In this document: positions 8,742-17,399 of the stretch, one piece after another
How positions within the stretch are numbered: the stretch's first letter is position 1
Layout: every line of letters begins with the position of its first letter
Origin: Oscillatoriaceae cyanobacterium Prado104
Lineage (GTDB): Bacteria > Cyanobacteriota > Cyanobacteriia > Cyanobacteriales > Microcoleaceae
Reading direction: 5' to 3'
Length of the DNA stretch: 64,000 bases
Assembly: GCA_025454405.1 (NCBI GenBank)
Contig: JALOON010000076.1
Span: 1-64,000 of the forward strand
The notes under the pieces: generated by a model
What the model saw: only the letters and a program-made list of their open reading frames with translations
Told to the model about the DNA's origin: nothing
Databases searched by the model: none
Program-made: the position numbers and the translations under genes

Positions 8742-10250
8742 TTAAGAATACCCTTGCAGTTTCATTACTTGGCGGTAATGCGATTCAATTTCGCTGACCA
8801 TTGGCGATTGACGCTTGCTACTCCACTCGCTGCGATCGAACAATTCTTGTCTTAAATTATCAACATCGATCGTTGTCACTTTACCCGATCCTACAATTTG
8901 CCTGCCGTTTATCCAAACGCTCTCTACCGCATTAGTCGGGCGTCCCAAAACTAACAGACCGATCGGATCGGTGCGCGGTAGCAATGATAAACTGGTTAAA
9001 TCGTACAGTACAAAATCTGCTTTTTTCCCAACTTCCAGCGAACCCATTTCATCACTCGCATTCAATCCTTTTGCACCTCCCAGCGATGCCATTTCTACAG
9101 ACTGCAGCGGTGAAATCCAGTGGCGGTAATCCAAGTCAGTGATATTGTGCAAAATCGAACCAATTTTAATCGCTTCCAGCAAATCTTGACCGTCGTTGCT
9201 AGCTGCACCGTCGCAGCCAAAAGATACGTTGACTCCCGCTTGGCGGTATTTTAAAACTGGTGCGATGCCGCTTCCCAAGCGCAAGTTACTGAGGGGATTG
9301 TGCACGACTGTCGATCGAGTTTCTGCCATAATTGCAATGTCGGAATCCTCCAGCCACACGCAGTGTGCTAAGGAAGTACGGGGACTTAAATAGCCGATTT
9401 GTTTGAGGTGTTCTACGGCACTGCAACCGTATTTTTCTTGAGCTAATTTTTTTTGAGCGGGAGTTTCTAAAAGGTGGGCGTGGCGGCAAAGATTGTAACG
9501 ATCGCTCAATTCAATGCAGCCTTGAAATAAAGCATCAGAACACAGTTGAATTCCGGTCGGTGCTAACAATATATTAACACCTTTTTCGGGATTGTGAAAC
9601 TGTTCGATCGCGGATTTCATTAAATCTAAAGTTGCCTGAGTCGATCGAATGTAAGCTGCGTGTTCGATACCGGTATCGCCTGCTGGCATTCCCGCTGTTA
9701 GGGATGCATCTTGAATTAGCGGTCCGATAAAAGCGCGGATGCCAACTTCTTGATAAGCGCTAACTGCTGCCGCGATCGTCTCTAATTCTTGCCCCGGAAT
9801 TAGCACTAAATGATCGACAACACTCGTACCGCCAGATAGCAAAGTTTCTACCGCAGTTCCCAAAGCACTTAAATAAATTTGTTCGGTATCGAGAGGGGTA
9901 AAATCGTACAGTTCGGCAATCCACAATTCCAGGGGTAAAGGAGGGATAATGCCCCGCTGCCACATTTCGGAAGAGTGAGTGTGCGCGTTGACAAAACCGG
10001 GCAGCAACAGCTTATTTTTGGCGTCAATAACTGTTTCACCTCCCCTAGCCCCCCCTTGGTAAGGGGGGGAATTAAGAGGGGAGTTCTCCCCTTGGTAAGA
10101 GGGCGAATTAAACGAGGTATTCTGAAGCGCGATCGCGCTGATGCAATTATCCACCACTTGCACTGCTGTTGTTTCATAACCGCTCTCAACCAAAATCAAA
10201 GCGTTTTGAATAGTAAAGCTCACGGATTGACCCTTTGTTTTAATTGACAT
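8742..10250 (-). CDS. Amidohydrolase (cytosine/atrazine deaminase-like, ATZ/TRZ family)
   Basis: Metal-dependent TIM-barrel hydrolase of 502 residues. Seen: metal-binding HxH at H90/H92 (VNAHTHSSEMW), RHAHLLET, LAHCVW, the metal Asp in GCDGAASNDGQDLLEA, and a C-terminal beta-sandwich segment KADFVLYDL. The subfamily includes S-adenosylhomocysteine/methylthioadenosine, guanine and chloro-s-triazine deaminases; the substrate cannot be read from sequence. Residues about 46-73 (NSPSYQGENSPLN…PPYQGGARGGE) are encoded by the C/G-run repeat and form an insertion in the N-terminal composite domain, away from the metal site. It is divergent from the cysteine hydrolase at 10575. Confidence 0.88.
   Translation of the reverse strand: MSIKTKGQSVSFTIQNALILVESGYETTAVQVVDNCISAIALQNTSFNSPSYQGENSPLNSPPYQGGARGGETVIDAKNKLLLPGFVNAHTHSSEMWQRGIIPPLPLELWIAELYDFTPLDTEQIYLSALGTAVETLLSGGTSVVDHLVLIPGQELETIAAAVSAYQEVGIRAFIGPLIQDASLTAGMPAGDTGIEHAAYIRSTQATLDLMKSAIEQFHNPEKGVNILLAPTGIQLCSDALFQGCIELSDRYNLCRHAHLLETPAQKKLAQEKYGCSAVEHLKQIGYLSPRTSLAHCVWLEDSDIAIMAETRSTVVHNPLSNLRLGSGIAPVLKYRQAGVNVSFGCDGAASNDGQDLLEAIKIGSILHNITDLDYRHWISPLQSVEMASLGGAKGLNASDEMGSLEVGKKADFVLYDLTSLSLLPRTDPIGLLVLGRPTNAVESVWINGRQIVGSGKVTTIDVDNLRQELFDRSEWSSKRQSPMVSEIESHYRQVMKLQGYS
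10038..10110. repeat. C/G-run palindromic repeat inside the amidohydrolase gene
   Basis: Two linked copies of the C-run/TTGGTAA/G-run palindrome keep the reading frame and code for roughly 25 low-complexity residues between two strands of the enzyme's N-terminal domain. Compare the intergenic copies at 6107-6142 and 42383-42405. Confidence 0.75.
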
Positions 10251-10574
10251 CTATTTATATTTTACGATTAGTTGGTGCTAATTAAGTCTGTCTAATTAAA
10301 TAGTTGTCAGTTGAAGGTTGACAGTAGATCGTTGTAGGGGGCAGAAACCGGGTTTGACTATATTGTGTCAAGGTTTAAATCCCATAAAAACCCGGTTTCT
10401 TGAGTTTGAATGCACCAATAAGCTGTAGGGTACGCACTGCGCACCTTACTATTTAAAGTTAATTAATCATAAAAATTATAAGAAAAGTTACGCCGGACAC
10501 TTAAGTTTGGTAAAGATTCAAGTTATAAGAAAGTAGTAATGTAAAATAGTAATTGTTTTTGAGTCGCGATCGCA
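10251..10574. repeat. Intergenic region with AGAAACCGGGTTT inverted repeat
   Basis: Arms AGAAACCGGGTTT (10343-10355) and AAACCCGGTTTCT (10388-10400) are perfect complements across 32 bases. The same palindrome core forms the centre of the 95-bp repeats at 55172 and 63479. A GTAGGGTACGCACTGCGCACC stretch follows at about 10427. The remainder, up to 10574, is AT-rich and probably holds the promoter of the next gene. Confidence 0.7.
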
Positions 10575-11369
10575 ATGAATCAAAATTCTCATCCAAATTC
10601 TCATCCAAATTCTCTCCGCACCTTAGGAATCCCGCCGAACGCTTGGATGGTTGATGCCACAATTGCCGACATCACCCGCCCGCAACTCGACCCGCAAATC
10701 GTCACCCTAAAAACCGAAACAAAAACCCTGCATTTAGACTTAGCAAAAGCAGCAATGTTAGTGATAGATATGCAAAACGATTTCTGCCATGCCGATGGTT
10801 GGTTGGCGCACATCGGCGTGGATGTAACGCCTGCAAGAACGCCAATTAATCCCTTACAAAAATTGCTGCCAGAATTGCGATCGCGCGCAATTCCAATTAT
10901 TTGGATTAACTGGGGAAACCGCCCGGATTTGTTAAATATCGGTGCAGCTTGCCGCCACGTTTACAATCCTGCTGGTGACGGCGTAGGTTTGGGAGATCCG
11001 CTACCAAAAAACGGCGCGTCCGTACTGATGGCGGGAAGTTGGGCAGCAGCAGTTGTTGATGAATTGGAACAGAAACCCGAGGATATTTGCGTTGATAAAT
11101 ATCGGATGAGTGCCTTTTGGGATACTCCTTTAGATAGTATCTTACGGAATTTAGGAAAAACTACACTTTTCTTTGGAGGAGTTAACGCCGATCAGTGCGT
11201 AATGGCTACGCTGCAAGATGCTAATTTTTTAAATTACGACTGCATCTTAGTCACAGATTGTACGGCTACGACATCTCCAGAGTATTGCTGGCAAGCGACT
11301 CTTTACAATGTCAAACAATGTTTTGGATTTGTGTCGGATTCTCAAGCTATATTGGAAGCAATTAGTTGA
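10575..11369 (+). CDS. Isochorismatase-family cysteine hydrolase
   Basis: 264-residue alpha/beta hydrolase of the isochorismatase/nicotinamidase/ureidoacrylate amidohydrolase superfamily. The catalytic triad is visible: Asp in MLVIDMQNDFC (near 65), Lys in CVDKYRMSAFWDT (near 174), and Cys in NADQCVMATLQDA (near 207). The cis-peptide region GGVNADQC fits amidases of this superfamily. The N-terminus carries a short repeat (NSHPNSHPNS) from a 12-bp tandem duplication in the DNA. Most likely an amidase or carbamoyl hydrolase; the substrate is unknown. With the divergent amidohydrolase and the downstream cupin and CocE-like genes it suggests a small C-N bond hydrolysis pathway. Confidence 0.88.
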   Translation: MNQNSHPNSHPNSLRTLGIPPNAWMVDATIADITRPQLDPQIVTLKTETKTLHLDLAKAAMLVIDMQNDFCHADGWLAHIGVDVTPARTPINPLQKLLPELRSRAIPIIWINWGNRPDLLNIGAACRHVYNPAGDGVGLGDPLPKNGASVLMAGSWAAAVVDELEQKPEDICVDKYRMSAFWDTPLDSILRNLGKTTLFFGGVNADQCVMATLQDANFLNYDCILVTDCTATTSPEYCWQATLYNVKQCFGFVSDSQAILEAIS

Positions 11370-11652
11370 CAGAAGTCATTAGTCAGCAGTCAGTCATTAG
11401 GCATTAGAAATCAGCTTGGCAGGTCGGGCAGACTAATAACTTGAAATTCCCATTTTGGCAGCCAAAAATAACTAATTTCGCCTAATTCCACATCCAATTA
11501 GATAACTAGAGTCCTCTTCTTTCTTTCTTCTTCCCTCTTCCCTCTTCCAGATTCAGGTGGTAGGTTGTAGGTTTTAGGTTTGAGTCTTTTCCACTTATCA
11601 CCTACCACTTTCTTCCTTCTTCCCTCTTCCTTCTTCCTTCTTTAATAAAACT
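11370..11652. repeat. Intergenic simple-repeat region
   Basis: CAGTCATTAG-type short repeats at the start, then two CTTCTTC/CTCTTCC heptanucleotide arrays (about 11517-11550 and 11610-11643) flanking a GGTAGGTTGTAGGTTTTAGG tract. No gene seen. Confidence 0.7.
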
Positions 11653-12105
11653 ATGACAAATCACTGCATGATTCCCGTTGTCAAGTCTCCGAAAGACTAC
11701 CAAGTATTTCGCATCAGCCCGCACGATACGAATAGATTGGCGATCGTTTTCGATCCGGCGACAGCTAATCATTCACTAACAGTTTGCGTGGAAATTTTCG
11801 ATCCGGGCGGCAAAACTCCTCCCAACCGCCATCAAATGGCAGTTGAAATGTTTTTCGTGATTAAGGGAGAAGGGCGCGCAACTTGCGACGGCAAAACAGT
11901 TAATATTAAAGCGGGAGATAGTTTGTTAGTTCCTCCAACTGGCACTCACCTGATTGAAAATACGGCAAACGAACGATTGTATGCTTTGTGCATCATGGTG
12001 CCGAATGAGGATTTTGTGGAATTGATTCGCAGCGGAACTCCTGTTGAATTAGATGAGGAAGATCTGAGAGTTTTAGGGCGAGCGGATATCCTCGTACCTT
12101 GCTAG
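11653..12105 (+). CDS. Cupin-domain protein
   Basis: 150-residue single cupin. Cupin motif 1 is recognisable as PPNRHQMAVEMFFVIKGEGR and motif 2 as GDSLLVPPTGTHLIENT, with the usual His and Glu metal ligands mostly in place. Such small cupins are metal-binding isomerases, dioxygenases or sensors. It stands between a cysteine hydrolase and a CocE-like hydrolase on the same strand, 121 bases before the latter, so a shared metabolic context is likely. No signal peptide. Confidence 0.85.
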   Translation: MTNHCMIPVVKSPKDYQVFRISPHDTNRLAIVFDPATANHSLTVCVEIFDPGGKTPPNRHQMAVEMFFVIKGEGRATCDGKTVNIKAGDSLLVPPTGTHLIENTANERLYALCIMVPNEDFVELIRSGTPVELDEEDLRVLGRADILVPC

Positions 12106-12226
12106 TTTGCAGTCAGGTTCGTAGTAAGGACTTCAGTCCTTAAAGATAGGATTAAATTTCTTACTATTGATATCTTGCAATAAGATCGAGAAGACGAACT
12201 TTTTTATTGATTTTTTGAGATAATTT

Positions 12227-13855
12227 ATGTTCAAAATTTGCCCGAAAGAAACAGCATCAATGCTAACTAGAGACGGCGTTCGCCTGGACGCCGACATCTA
12301 CCGCCCCGATGCAGAGGGCGAATTTCCAGTATTATTAATGAGACAGCCTTATGGAAGATCGATCGCCTCTACAGTAGTCTACGCCCATCCCGCATGGTAT
12401 GCCAAACAGGGCTACATCGTCGCCATCCAAGACGTGCGGGGACGCGGTACTTCTGAAGGGAAATTTAAACTATTTATTAATGAAGTAGCAGACGGATTTG
12501 ATGCGGTAAATTGGGCGGCTAATTTGCCGGGAAGTAACGGCAAAGTCGGAATGTACGGCTTTTCTTACCAAGGCATGACTCAACTCTATGCAGCCTCTGC
12601 TAAACCCAGCGCTTTAACAACAATTTGTCCGGCAATGGTAGGCTGCGATTTGTATGCAGAATGGGCTTATGAAGGAGGGGCTTTTTGCTTGCAATCGAAT
12701 CTCGGCTGGGCAATTCAGCTAGCAGCGGAAACTGCTCGCTTAAAAGGCGATGTTTCAGCCTATCAATCCCTCTACGGAGCTTCGAGAAACCTGCCTCTAG
12801 GCGATACTATTCCCGCGCGTCCCGAGATTTTAAAACATTTGGCACCAGATTCATATTATCATGATTGGGTGGATAATTATCGACCGGGCGAGTATTGGAA
12901 AAATTTATCGCCAAATATCGAAAATTTAGATTTGCCAATGCTGCATATCGGGGGTTGGTTCGATACTTATTTACGGGGAACGATCGCACTTTACAAAACA
13001 ATGGTTTCTCGGAAAAATCACTTGCAGCATTTGATAGTTGGTCCTTGGACACATTTACCTTGGGGGCGAAAAATTGGCGCGATGGATTGCGGTTTGGCAG
13101 CTTCCAATCCGGTAGATGAGTTGCAAATTCGCTGGTTCGATCGATTCTTAAAAGGATTGGATTCGGCAATGTTTGACGGTCACCCGATTGCTTTATTCGA
13201 GATGGGTAGCAATGAATGGCGCAAATTTGATAAATGGCCCGATCGCGAGCGAAAATCCTATTTTTTAGCAACTAACGGACTGGCGTCTGTGAGAGAAGAT
13301 GCGGGTATTTTAACACATAATTGCCTGGATGTTTGTATTGAGGATATATTCGTACACGATCCTTGGCGGCCGGTGCCATCCTTAGGAGGACACGCGGCAT
13401 TTCCTGCAGGTTCGTTCGAGCGATCGACCGTTGATTGTCGCACCGACGTGTTAACATACACTTCTGCACCGCTAACAGCAGATTTGCACTTAGCTGGAGA
13501 GATAATTGTCGAAATATTCTGTACTGCGGATGCGCCGAGTTTTGATTTGTGCGCGATACTTTCTGAGATGAAAGATGGCAGCAGTGTTTGGAATTTTGCG
13601 CAAGGTTACGTGCGGGTAAATTCCGGCGAAAATCCTGTCAGAATTTTAGTGCAACCAACCTGCATGAAAATTGTCAAAGGTAATGCTTTGCGCCTGAGTT
13701 TGAGTGCCACTTGTTTTCCCGCTTGCGATGTCAATCCGGGAACAGGTGCGCCTGTCGGTGAAGCGCGGTTAATTGATGCTAAAATTGTGACGCTGACAGT
13801 CAGTTGCGGCGGGAATTATCCCTCTCAAATTTTGCTGCCACAAAACAAAGGTTAA
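12227..13855 (+). CDS. CocE/NonD-family alpha/beta hydrolase (X-Pro dipeptidyl-peptidase S15 type)
   Basis: 542-residue serine hydrolase. N-terminal alpha/beta-hydrolase domain: nucleophile Ser113 in YGFSYQG, Asp near 245 in GGWFDTYLRG, His276 in GPWTHLPWG. The C-terminal jelly-roll domain typical of CocE starts about residue 340 (FFLATNG-like strand, then TADLHLAGEIIVEIF). Family members hydrolyse acyl esters and amides (cocaine esterase, cephalosporin and glutaryl acylases, X-prolyl peptidases). No signal peptide, so cytoplasmic. Last gene of the hydrolase neighbourhood that starts at 8742; the substrate is unknown. Confidence 0.9.
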   Translation: MFKICPKETASMLTRDGVRLDADIYRPDAEGEFPVLLMRQPYGRSIASTVVYAHPAWYAKQGYIVAIQDVRGRGTSEGKFKLFINEVADGFDAVNWAANLPGSNGKVGMYGFSYQGMTQLYAASAKPSALTTICPAMVGCDLYAEWAYEGGAFCLQSNLGWAIQLAAETARLKGDVSAYQSLYGASRNLPLGDTIPARPEILKHLAPDSYYHDWVDNYRPGEYWKNLSPNIENLDLPMLHIGGWFDTYLRGTIALYKTMVSRKNHLQHLIVGPWTHLPWGRKIGAMDCGLAASNPVDELQIRWFDRFLKGLDSAMFDGHPIALFEMGSNEWRKFDKWPDRERKSYFLATNGLASVREDAGILTHNCLDVCIEDIFVHDPWRPVPSLGGHAAFPAGSFERSTVDCRTDVLTYTSAPLTADLHLAGEIIVEIFCTADAPSFDLCAILSEMKDGSSVWNFAQGYVRVNSGENPVRILVQPTCMKIVKGNALRLSLSATCFPACDVNPGTGAPVGEARLIDAKIVTLTVSCGGNYPSQILLPQNKG

Positions 13856-13974
13856 AAAAACGGATTTCTTTGAAATCTTGTCGCTAATACCAAAAGATAT
13901 TGGTGCAGCAACCGGATTTTTGACCGCGCGCGCAAGTTACTTATCAGTCGATCGCCCTTAAAACCTATCCAATT

Positions 13975-14313
13975 ATGAGCATTATATTTCACATCACTCA
14001 CAGCCAACAGTGGAAAGACGCAAAACAAGTTCAATCCTATCGCGGAGATACGCTAGATACCGAAGGATTTATCCACTGTTCTACTCTGCCGCAAGTAACT
14101 CGATCGGCCAATAAATTTTTTGCCGGAAAAACAGGATTGCTGCTGCTTGCCATTGACTCCGAACAAGTGCAAGCTGAAATTAAATATGAAGAAGCTGCTG
14201 GAGAGTTATTCCCGCACATTTACGGACCGCTGAATGTTGATGCTGTGGCGAACGTTTTTGCGTTTGAAGCAGGGGAAAATGGCAAGTTTGAACTGCCGGA
14301 AGAATTACGATGA
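13975..14313 (+). CDS. DUF952 family protein
   Basis: 112-residue small protein with the DUF952 pattern: IIFHIT…W at the N-terminus, GFIHCST in the middle (GDTLDTEGFIHCSTLPQV), LLLLAID, and the C-terminal PHIYGPLNVDAV. The family has an ADP-ribosyltransferase-like fold relationship and no proven reaction. Start ATG at 13975. It is 120 bases after the CocE-like gene and could be co-transcribed, though no functional tie is evident. Confidence 0.88.
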   Translation: MSIIFHITHSQQWKDAKQVQSYRGDTLDTEGFIHCSTLPQVTRSANKFFAGKTGLLLLAIDSEQVQAEIKYEEAAGELFPHIYGPLNVDAVANVFAFEAGENGKFELPEELR

Positions 14314-14662
14314 GTATCGACGAAACCAGCAAGATATCGGGTTTAAAGCAGATTATTTCGTAGCGAGATTATTTTGTAGTGAGGACTTGAGCCCTCTCAA
14401 TTCTGAAGACAAGTACCCAACTGCCGATCGCACCCGGTATCAGTTCTCGATCCCAGACAGTGTTTTTGACCTGTTATACCAAATCCGGGTTACTTATCCC
14501 CTTGATGAAGGAGCGATCTCATTTCTCTCCCTCCTGCCCCCTTCCCCCCTTCCCCTTCATCTCCTTTTGCGGTAAAGTAAACTATTGTAAAGAAATATGA
14601 GATTTCTCTTATCCTCTGGTTAAAACGGCCAGTTAGCATAGATACCTGAATTAGAAGTTCCT
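14314..14662. other. Intergenic region without a supported gene
   Basis: Holds a GTAGTGAGGACTTGAGCCCTC repeat copy (about 14375-14395) and a C/T-rich tract (14520-14560). An open frame from 14234 crosses it, but it overlaps DUF952 and has biased composition, so I do not call it. Confidence 0.6.
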
Positions 14663-15466
14663 ATGTCACAGATTTTTCCGCGAAGACTTTTAGCATCTGC
14701 TGTTGCATTGTTCCTGGCTGTGTCAGTATGGGCGATTGCCCCTGCCGCGCAAGCTTACAACAATCCCGATTTGCTCCCCGAAACCCAGACGCCAATTATC
14801 GACTTGGCTAAAGCCCTCACGGATCTTGAAGAAGAGGGGCTGGCAAAAAATTTAAACGACTTTGAAGCTGAAACTGGCTGGAAACTGCGGGTACTAACTC
14901 AGTTCGATCGCACTCCGGGTTTGGCTGTCAAAAATTATTGGGGGCTAGATCGAAAAAGCGTGCTGTTAGTTGCCGATCCGCGCGGGGGCAATTTGCTGAA
15001 TTTTAATGTGGGAGATGACCTGTACCCACTGCTGCCGCGCACTTTTTGGGTGGAACTGCAAACTCGCTACGGCAATCAGTTTTTTGTGCGGGAAAATGGG
15101 GAAGACCGATCGATAGTGGAATCTTTGGAGTCGATCGAGGGCTGTTTGCGCCGGGGCGGATGTCGGGTAGTTCCCGGTTTGCCCAGGGAACAGTGGATTT
15201 TGACATTGATTACTTCTTGTTTGGGCGGGATAGTCTGCGGGTTTGCCGCCCAGCCTCGGAAGCCAGGACAGTTGGTAGCTTGGCAGTGGGCGCTAATTTT
15301 CTCGCCGCTGTGGGGCATTCTGTTTGTGGCTTTCGGCATCGCACCAGTGGTGACTCGGACTGCTGAGTTGTTGCCTTTGGTTCGCAATGTAGCCGGTTTT
15401 GCGATGGGAGCTCTGGCGGCATTTTTGACTCCGGTATTTAGCAAGTCTTCATCCTCAGAAACTTAG
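14663..15466 (+). CDS. TPM-domain (Psb32/TLP18.3-like) membrane protein
   Basis: 267 residues. Signal peptide: MSQIFPRRLL followed by a hydrophobic stretch and an AQA cleavage site after residue 31. The TPM domain spans about 35-150 (TPIIDLAKAL…LAKNLNDFEAETGWKLRVLTQF, then KSVLLVADPRGGNLLNFNVG), the fold of plant TLP18.3/Psb32, linked to photosystem II repair and thylakoid organisation. Three hydrophobic segments follow (about 178-196, 209-230, 243-260). The predicted topology is a lumenal or periplasmic domain with C-terminal membrane anchors. A role in photosystem maintenance is inferred from the family, not shown here. Confidence 0.85.
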   Translation: MSQIFPRRLLASAVALFLAVSVWAIAPAAQAYNNPDLLPETQTPIIDLAKALTDLEEEGLAKNLNDFEAETGWKLRVLTQFDRTPGLAVKNYWGLDRKSVLLVADPRGGNLLNFNVGDDLYPLLPRTFWVELQTRYGNQFFVRENGEDRSIVESLESIEGCLRRGGCRVVPGLPREQWILTLITSCLGGIVCGFAAQPRKPGQLVAWQWALIFSPLWGILFVAFGIAPVVTRTAELLPLVRNVAGFAMGALAAFLTPVFSKSSSSET

Positions 15467-15564
15467 AGTCATCAGTCATCGGTCATTAGTCATCGGCTGC
15501 AGATTAATGACCAAAACCTGTTAAGCTAATACCTGACAACTCACAGGCGACAGCTATTCAACAA

Positions 15565-16188
15565 ATGGAATGGCACGTAAGCGATGCCCAGAGTCTGGGA
15601 TTAATCGACAATGAAATTGGCGAACACAGTTTTTCAGCAGCGGAGTACGAAATAGTCCGCCGCGCGATTTATGCAACTGCTGATTTCGAGTACAAATCTT
15701 TAATTAGTTTTTCCGATCGCGCTTTGCAAGCAGGGGCTGCGGCTTTGGCTGCCAGAACTACGATCGTGGTAGATGTGCCGATGGTGCAGGTGGGCATTAC
15801 GCCGCAAATTCAAAACACTTTTGCAAATCCTGTTTACTGTTCGATGGATGCTCTGACTCGCCCTCAAAAGGAAAAAACGCGGGCGGCTTGGGGTATTGAA
15901 ACTCTGGCGAGACGCTATCCTGAAGGAATTTTTGTCGTGGGCCAGTCTCAAACTGCTTTGTCGGCGATCGTGGATTTGATCGAGGCTGAGGAAATTCGAC
16001 CTGCTTTGGTAATCGGTACGCCTTCGGGGTTTGTCGGTGTTGACGTGGCTAAATCGCGCCTGCACGATTCAATGATTCCTCACATTCGGATTGAGGGACG
16101 CAAGGGTTCGGCGGTAGTGGCTGTGGCGATTGTTAACGGACTGGTAGATTTGGCTTGGCAAGCTTACGGTCAAGAGGGTAACAGTTAA
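15565..16188 (+). CDS. cbiC: Precorrin-8X methylmutase
   Basis: Cobalamin pathway enzyme that moves the C-11 methyl group to C-12, giving hydrogenobyrinic or cobyrinic acid. 207 residues, usual length. Seen: ADFEYKSLISFS, VVDVPMVQVGI, the family stretch TRAAWGIETLA, and the C-terminal IGTPSGFVGVDVAKSRL…GRKGSAVVAVAIVNGL. The motif that in the well-studied CobH/CbiC enzymes reads IHATADF has Tyr in place of the catalytic His here (IYATADFEY). No other cobalamin gene is adjacent, as is usual in cyanobacteria, where the pathway is scattered. Confidence 0.92.
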   Translation: MEWHVSDAQSLGLIDNEIGEHSFSAAEYEIVRRAIYATADFEYKSLISFSDRALQAGAAALAARTTIVVDVPMVQVGITPQIQNTFANPVYCSMDALTRPQKEKTRAAWGIETLARRYPEGIFVVGQSQTALSAIVDLIEAEEIRPALVIGTPSGFVGVDVAKSRLHDSMIPHIRIEGRKGSAVVAVAIVNGLVDLAWQAYGQEGNS

Positions 16189-16471
16189 ACATGAGAATGA
16201 GGCGATGTAAATGTACTGATTTACTCCCTTCCCACTAAAAGACTATGTACTTCTTTCTGATTCTTCTCTTCGCGTTCTACCCTTCTCTAAGGCTTCGCCT
16301 ACTGCGTCGAAAGCGGTTCAGTAAGCAAGTTTTACTCTCGCGCAAAAAAAGCCTCTCGATTTGCGGGCGTGTTTCTCTGAGTTATATCCAGTAAAATTGA
16401 GGCAAAAATCTTTAAAACTCTTGCGACTCACACCATAAACTTTTTGTCAATTGGAAAAGTTAAATTTAAAG
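16189..16471. other. Intergenic region
   Basis: Contains a short palindromic repeat remnant (AAGGCTTCGCCTACTGCGTC, about 16291-16310) and A/T-rich sequence; no gene, RNA or clear terminator seen. Confidence 0.5.
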
Positions 16472-16741
16472 CTATCCATCCTTGCCGGTACCGGACTCTT
16501 TCGGCTTCCGAGTTTTTTTCACAACCTTAGGACGCTTGAAAATCAAATAATTGTGGTCGTACTTAGAGTCGTGGTGGAGCGCCACAAGTTCCCAACCTTC
16601 ATCTCCCAATTGACTGACATATAAATGCAGGGAACCCTGTTTCCAATCTCGCAACTCTTCACCATTTACATATAAACTAATCAGCTTATCTCCAAAAGGA
16701 TAGGGACTAGCTTCTAAAAATAAATATTCCCACTTTTGCAT
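16472..16741 (-). CDS. DUF4177-like small protein
   Basis: 89 residues from the ATG at 16741 (MQKWEYLFLEA…). Seen: KWEYLF at the N-terminus and LGDEGWELVALHHD in the middle, the two halves of the DUF4177 signature (W-E-Y … L-x-x-x-G-x-E-G-W-E-L-V). The C-terminus is basic (KRPKVVKKTRKPK). Function unknown. Starting at 16741 rather than at 16768 avoids nine unconserved residues and begins at the expected position for the family. Confidence 0.75.
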   Translation of the reverse strand: MQKWEYLFLEASPYPFGDKLISLYVNGEELRDWKQGSLHLYVSQLGDEGWELVALHHDSKYDHNYLIFKRPKVVKKTRKPKESGTGKDG

Positions 16742-16782
16742 AAAAATCCTTAATTGAAAAAATGGCAATTAGTCATTAGCTA

Positions 16783-17031
16783 TCATACTAAAAATACATA
16801 CCGGTCAAAGCAGCTAGCTGACAATTTAGCTCCAAATTCTGTATGTTTTCCTGCTTTACCTCTAACTATTGGACGGATATGAGGTTGTGTTAAACTGACA
16901 ATTCTATCGTCTATCTTGTTGGTCTTGTATTCGTACATCCAAGATTGCAGGCGGTAAACTTCTTGACAGACTAGCAGCAGCTTATATTGCTGTTTACTCA
17001 AGTTTTCTAAGGATGCACCTAACTCGACTAA
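16783..17031 (-). pseudogene. IS5-type transposase remnant
   Basis: Open frame of about 80 codons without a proper start: LVELGASLENLSKQQYKLLL … DDRIVSLTQPHIRPIVRGKA … EFGAKLSASCFDRYVFLV, then stop. The RIVS-x-x-QPH-x-RPIVRGK stretch is a conserved internal segment of a cyanobacterial IS5/IS1182-like DDE transposase. Both the front and the catalytic C-terminal part are missing. It is a scrap, next to the TnpB scrap at 17110. Confidence 0.7.
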
Positions 17032-17076
17032 TCAGGGCAATTTTTATTAAGAAAGTCGAAAACCCCTAGCGGACGC

Positions 17077-17124
17077 TTGGTTTATGAGTGCCAGTTCTCG
17101 ATCGGACTGGCACTCATAAACCAA
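17077..17124. repeat. Perfect 19-bp inverted repeat at the TnpB fragment border
   Basis: TTGGTTTATGAGTGCCAGT at 17077-17095 and its exact complement at 17106-17124, ten bases apart. It marks the point where TnpB homology begins abruptly, so it is probably a rearrangement or element boundary. Confidence 0.8.
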
Positions 17125-17396
17125 CCGAGGAGAAGGTTTGGGACTTTTTGGAGAGGTCTATTGCTGACATGGGTTTTTATAAGTTCCGCAGGCAAGTCAC
17201 CTACAAATGCAAATTGTACGGTTCCAGGCTGGTAGTAGTCGATAGCTGGTTCCCCAGTTCCAAACTTTGCTCGAATTGCGGTGCTAAAAAAGAAACACTT
17301 TTGCTAAAAGAAAGAGTGTTTGAATGTCACAGTTGCGGTCACACTCAAAACAGAGATTTGAACGCCACAATTAATCTGCAAAAAACCGTCAGTTAG
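17110..17396 (+). pseudogene. TnpB (IS200/IS605-type) C-terminal fragment
   Basis: Only the last third of TnpB remains. Homology starts at RSIADMGFYKFRRQVTYKC and continues through the zinc ribbon CSNCG…ECHSCG and the final RuvC Asp in NRDLNATINL, then stop. The residues are all consensus, so the loss of the front half is recent or this part is selected. Directly downstream lies the expected right-end/guide-RNA region (17400-17630). TnpA and the left end are absent. Confidence 0.85.
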
Positions 17397-17399
17397 ACG

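Noticed and set aside
14234-14575. 113-codon ORF overlapping DUF952
   Set aside because: Starts inside a good gene in another frame, runs through repeat and C/T-rich filler, and has no protein-like pattern at its end.
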